36,609 bases of DNA from positions 83,521-120,129 of the forward strand of contig PANQ01000007.1 of assembly GCA_002707685.1 (NCBI GenBank), written 5' to 3'. Source of the stretch: Porticoccus sp. (GTDB lineage: Bacteria; Pseudomonadota; Gammaproteobacteria; Pseudomonadales; Porticoccaceae). The translations under genes were made by a program, and so were the position numbers. The notes under the pieces are model-generated. The model made no database searches and had not been told where the DNA came from. It saw only the letters and a program-made list of their open reading frames with translations. Position 1 is the first letter of the stretch, and every line of letters starts with the position of its first letter. Positions 33,642 through 36,609 of this stretch are shown piece by piece.

Positions 33642-35105
33642 TTGCGTACATTCCAATTTTTGAGATTGTTAAACATATTATTGTGTGCCATGTACTTGGG
33701 AGTGCCTCATGGAGTTATGGCTGGTGATAATTCCTGGGAGACATATCGGGCCATACGTCTACAGTCTGAAAAAGAACCGCGGGAATATTCTTGTGACGAT
33801 CATGGGAATGAGCGCTGTTCTTCGAGTGATAGTGTCGGGTTACCCCAGAAAACCAATCCCCAGCTAGCTGAAAATGCGCCTCCAAACTGGAAAAAAATCG
33901 TTCACTGTCCGGACACGCCCACGTTCCAGAACGGCGCGGGTGCCAGGTGGTATTTTTGTGATGTAAATATTGCTACAGAGCCATACTACACCCCCTATGA
34001 CAAAGACTTTCCTATCTCGTATATGATTCCAAGGGAAGATAACTTCCAAGACGCCAGGGTGCGGGTTTATCTACACCCCGATAGCGCCAATGGGGCATAT
34101 GTCACAGGCCCATCATCCTTTGCATTCCGTCAAGACACCGTTGAGATACACCCAATGGAACAGCAGTGGGGAAATAACGGATATACCGGCTGGTGGCTGT
34201 ACTCAGGAAATGAAGTTGGCACTATAGCCAACTACAATGGTCGTCAGATTGCGCTGGGCATTGACTATATTATGGATAAATACTCGGACAAGATCGACCT
34301 GGGCAAAGGTATCTATCTGGTAGGTAAGTCGCTTGGAGGCGCAGGTGTAATGCACCAGTCTATGATCTTGCCTAAGTATCAGGACAAGATTGCCATTGTG
34401 GATGGCATTATTGCCAGGATGATGATTCCCAAGAACGGAGAACGCGCAGTTAAACGCGCGTGGGGCACCAAAGCTGTCAACCCGGAGCTTTATGACTCCG
34501 TGGATATTCGCCTGCAATATGACAAGGTTAAGGACATTCACTTCATGTGGCGGGGCGGCTCCAATGACTCGCTTGGTCGCTTTGACATAGAGTTTCTTCA
34601 AATCTGTGAGCAGAGAAAAATCAGTTGCTCTGCTACCTGGCTGTTAAGCGGACACGGCATTAGTGAAGCCGGCTACTCTCTGAACATGCAGTTGTGGACT
34701 GACCCCAATCAAGATGCAACGCTGGACAAGATACTGCCGGTGATTACCAACAATACTTCAAACTACCACGGTAGATTGCGTGGTTATCACAACCGAGGCA
34801 TTACTTGGAACCATAAAGCGATAGTGGATCAAGCCGACCGTATCGTGATTCCCTTGCAATACCGGGCCATGACGAATCTTGGTTCTGATTTGCCCGATCA
34901 GCCTCAACAGGTGATGTTTTCCGTTACCCTAAGACATGTAAAAAACTTCACTTTCCAGCCTGGAGATGAAGTGCAGTGGCAGTTTGGGCAACAGCGTGGA
35001 ACAACTACAATTGCTTTGGACGGACTACTTACTATTGACGGGTTGAGACGAAAGTCCAGTCAAGGCTATCAGGAGTTAGTGATTAAGCTTTACTCCCCGC
35101 AATAA
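33642..35105 (+). CDS. Secreted alpha/beta-hydrolase-like protein (esterase/depolymerase type)
   Basis: A 487-residue protein. I chose TTG 33642, five bases after GGAGG (33632-33636), which gives a signal peptide (LRLLNILLCAMYLGVPHGVMA); another TTG at 33621 would add seven residues. After the signal come several Cys (CDDHGNERC, HCPD, YFCD) that suggest periplasmic or extracellular disulfides. GIYLVGKSLGGAGVMHQSM holds a nucleophile elbow of the G-x-S-x-G kind (GKSLG), and LLSGHGISEAGY may carry the catalytic His. The C-terminal part (about 410-487) looks like a beta-rich add-on (FSVTLRHVKNF, GDEVQWQFGQQ). It resembles secreted esterases or PHB-depolymerase-type hydrolases. It is about 255 bases behind the acyltransferase pair, possibly part of the same function. 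Substrate unknown. Confidence 0.65.
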   Translation: MRTFQFLRLLNILLCAMYLGVPHGVMAGDNSWETYRAIRLQSEKEPREYSCDDHGNERCSSSDSVGLPQKTNPQLAENAPPNWKKIVHCPDTPTFQNGAGARWYFCDVNIATEPYYTPYDKDFPISYMIPREDNFQDARVRVYLHPDSANGAYVTGPSSFAFRQDTVEIHPMEQQWGNNGYTGWWLYSGNEVGTIANYNGRQIALGIDYIMDKYSDKIDLGKGIYLVGKSLGGAGVMHQSMILPKYQDKIAIVDGIIARMMIPKNGERAVKRAWGTKAVNPELYDSVDIRLQYDKVKDIHFMWRGGSNDSLGRFDIEFLQICEQRKISCSATWLLSGHGISEAGYSLNMQLWTDPNQDATLDKILPVITNNTSNYHGRLRGYHNRGITWNHKAIVDQADRIVIPLQYRAMTNLGSDLPDQPQQVMFSVTLRHVKNFTFQPGDEVQWQFGQQRGTTTIALDGLLTIDGLRRKSSQGYQELVIKLYSPQ

Positions 35106-35342
35106 CACAGTCCAGTTCTTGATCAAGGCTTACCTCGACACGTATAACGGTTAATTCAAAAGCCTATGGCTCTATAACAGCTTGGCCTTATATCACAGAA
35201 AACACCTGCATTCACTGGGCGGAGCGGTTCATTTACTGTCACAAGAAAACGGGTTCTACCATCACCAACAACTGCGGGACTTTGGGTATCTTATATGGAG
35301 AAAGCCTCTCCACACTTTATCAATCAATAAGAGGCAATAACC

Positions 35343-35669
35343 ATGACAAATACCTTCCGCATCATCAAAAAATCCACATCCTCGAAACTCTCCCCTAAGT
35401 CCCCAAGCTCCCTCACCTACCACGTCGGCTATGACGACAACTCAAAATCCTTTCATTTCCGTATCACTGCCAACTCCGGTGGTGGTTTCTTCTCAAATGA
35501 ATGGATACCCTTGAGTGATATTCTGGACACCATCGCAACAACCTTCCCTGTTAATCCCTTCAAGGCCATCATCTTCAAACCACTCTATCAATCCAAAGGC
35601 TCTAACAACCACGGCTTCTTGGCGGCGGCACTTCGAGCTGAGAAGCTATTTCTGCCCGTTGAGAAGTAG
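35343..35669 (+). CDS. Conserved-looking hypothetical protein
   Basis: A 108-residue protein, start ATG 35343 preceded by AAGAGG. It has a basic, Ser-rich N-terminus (IIKKSTSSKLSPKSPSS), then a compact part LTYHVGYDDNSKSFHFRITANSGGGFFSNEWIPLSDIL and a C-terminal helix (FLAAALRAEKLF). No signal peptide, membrane segment or Cys. I do not recognise a family. The even codon use and clean ribosome binding site suggest a real gene. The gap before it (35106-35342) shows nothing of note. Confidence 0.55.
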   Translation: MTNTFRIIKKSTSSKLSPKSPSSLTYHVGYDDNSKSFHFRITANSGGGFFSNEWIPLSDILDTIATTFPVNPFKAIIFKPLYQSKGSNNHGFLAAALRAEKLFLPVEK

Positions 35670-35672
35670 TTG

Positions 35673-36368
35673 ATGTCTCACACTCTAGGTGACACCAAAG
35701 GTTTTAATACGGCTATGCAAGGAGTTCTACCCCGTTTCCACGAAGCGTGGCCAAATTTTCATTCGGGTGACTTTTTCAGATTGATGGAAACAACTCACGG
35801 TAAGCGTGATAATGACTTTCCTCTTCCAATCGTAAATCCTAGGCAAAGGCAAATTATGAGCAATAAAGTACCCAGTGTGATATTCAAAACGCGTGTCCGT
35901 GGCGAAAGCGTTGGCGGGAGAAGCCCATTTATCTGGAAGGATATTTCAACGGAAGACGTATTTTCGGGTAAAAATGTCGTTATATTTTCACTCTCGGCTG
36001 TATTTACTGAAACCAGCTCCCGCAATCATCTGCCTGACTATGATGCCAAGTATGAGGAACTGAAATCACTGGGTGTTGATGACGTGTACTGCCTGAGCGT
36101 TAGCGCTCCTTTTACCATGCTTCAGTGGGCAAAAAATTTAGGTCTTAAACATGTAAAAATGCTGCCTGATTCACATGGAAATTTTACTCGCCTGATGGGA
36201 ATGCTGGTTAAAAAAGGGCCGGGTGAGGTGTCATGGCGTTATTCTGCCCATGTAGTTGATGGAGAAATAAAGCAACTCTTTGCTGAAACTGGGATGATGG
36301 ATGATTGCCCAGATGACCCATTTGAGTGCAGTGATGTGGACACAATGATTTCTTACCTAAAGAAATAG
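35673..36368 (+). CDS. Peroxiredoxin-like (Prx5-type) protein lacking the peroxidatic Cys
   Basis: Residues from the internal ATG at 35856 (170 residues) read like a Prx5-type peroxiredoxin: MSNKVPSVIFKTRVRGES, VDDVYCLSVSAPFTMLQWAKNLG, MLPDSHGNFTRLMGMLVKK, SWRYSAHVVDG and DPFECSDVDTM. The active-site segment, normally SLPGAFTPTCS, reads SLSAVFTETSS. The peroxidatic Cys is Ser (residue 54 from 35856), and the two active-site Pro are Ser and Glu. So it should not reduce peroxides by the known route. The first 61 residues, from ATG 35673, have no match I recognise; translation may instead begin at 35856, after a weak AGGCAAA. It may be a decaying gene or a non-catalytic relative. Confidence 0.7.
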   Translation: MSHTLGDTKGFNTAMQGVLPRFHEAWPNFHSGDFFRLMETTHGKRDNDFPLPIVNPRQRQIMSNKVPSVIFKTRVRGESVGGRSPFIWKDISTEDVFSGKNVVIFSLSAVFTETSSRNHLPDYDAKYEELKSLGVDDVYCLSVSAPFTMLQWAKNLGLKHVKMLPDSHGNFTRLMGMLVKKGPGEVSWRYSAHVVDGEIKQLFAETGMMDDCPDDPFECSDVDTMISYLKK

Positions 36369-36493
36369 AACTTCACCAACAGGATGTTGACCGAAACAGT
36401 TTCAGGTGAGCCACCCCTAACAAAACAAATTGTAGCTACCCTGCTATATGTGTATGGCTGCCTGGCGACATTATTTAGGAGAAGAACCGGGCA

Positions 36494-36609
36494 ATGAGGT
36501 TCTTATTTAGCCTTACCGCTTTGTTAATAGCATTTCACACTTACAGTGATGAGCTACCTTCATGCATGGCAAACGCGCAAACGCAGTTAGAAATAAATCA
36601 GTGTGCAGG
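36494..36609 (+). CDS. LprI/DUF1311-like secreted protein (partial, N-terminal part)
   Basis: The ATG at 36494 opens a frame that runs off the right edge. A signal peptide (FLFSLTALLIAFHTYS) is followed by CMANAQTQLEINQCAG, matching the opening of DUF1311/LprI-type domains (C-x-x-A-x-[ST]-Q-x-E-[ML]-x-x-C). Members are periplasmic or secreted and some inhibit lysozyme. Only 38 codons are visible, so the family call rests on this one motif. Confidence 0.6.
   Translation, partial: MRFLFSLTALLIAFHTYSDELPSCMANAQTQLEINQCA

Noticed and set aside
33632-33645. Sequence GGAGGTAGCATT resembling the ops element GGCGGTAGCGT
   Set aside because: It fits better as the ribosome binding site of the hydrolase gene, and it is not at the head of a long glycan operon.
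35051-35066. Partial copy of the tRNA-Ile2 3' end (AAGTCCAGTCAAGGC against AAGTCCAGCAAGGC) as a possible attachment repeat
   Set aside because: It is short, has an inserted base and lies within the coding frame of the hydrolase, so chance similarity is more likely.
1-36609. CRISPR array, rRNA, insertion sequence or toxin-antitoxin pair
   Set aside because: No regularly spaced repeats, rRNA sequence, transposase or recognisable toxin-antitoxin pair was found on either strand.

Overview
The window looks like a chromosomal segment of a marine-type gammaproteobacterium of the broad Pseudomonas/Cellvibrio-like group. This rests on the protein sequences of UvrA, DnaG, RpoD, Cca and TsaD, which read as close relatives of their gammaproteobacterial counterparts, and on the order rpsU-yqeY-dnaG-rpoD followed by tRNA-Ile2(CAU). 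No species assignment is possible from the sequence alone.

Region 1 (1-3346, minus strand) is a dTDP-sugar operon read leftwards: a DUF1972-type glycosyltransferase, rfbB, rfbA, and rfbC running off the edge. Region 2 (3347-4058) is a gene-free spacer. Region 3 (4059-14099) is a visibly AT-rich polysaccharide island. It holds a second, complete rfbC; a fusion of a GT61-like glycosyltransferase with a left-handed beta-helix acyltransferase; an fdtA/qdtA-like ketoisomerase; an fdtB-like aminotransferase; three sulfotransferases, two of them paralogues; a second glycosyltransferase; and, convergent to these, an unusual protein with six membrane segments and a kinase-like C-terminus. Read together, RfbA and RfbB would supply dTDP-4-keto-6-deoxyglucose. 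The ketoisomerase, aminotransferase and fused acyltransferase would turn this into a dTDP-3-acylamino-3,6-dideoxyhexose (Fuc3NAc or Qui3NAc type). The transferases would build it into a surface glycan that is probably sulfated.

Region 4 (14421-29641) is GC-richer housekeeping DNA: uvrA; a LexA-box-preceded 60-residue ORF; mscS and corA; cca and a folM-like pteridine reductase; a small heat-shock protein behind a sigma-32-like promoter; a DksA-like zinc-finger protein; folB and folK behind tsaD; then rpsU, yqeY, dnaG, rpoD and tRNA-Ile2.

Region 5 (29642-36609), after the tRNA gene, is accessory in character. It has an HNH nuclease pseudogene with an in-frame stop; an MBOAT O-acyltransferase with an SGNH-like partner and a secreted alpha/beta-hydrolase; an unrecognised 108-residue protein; a peroxiredoxin-like protein whose peroxidatic Cys is Ser; and the start of an LprI/DUF1311-like secreted protein. 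The most promising leads for new biology are the SOS-box mini-gene, the membrane/kinase-like fusion in the sulfated-glycan island, the GT61-acyltransferase fusion, and the Cys-less peroxiredoxin.
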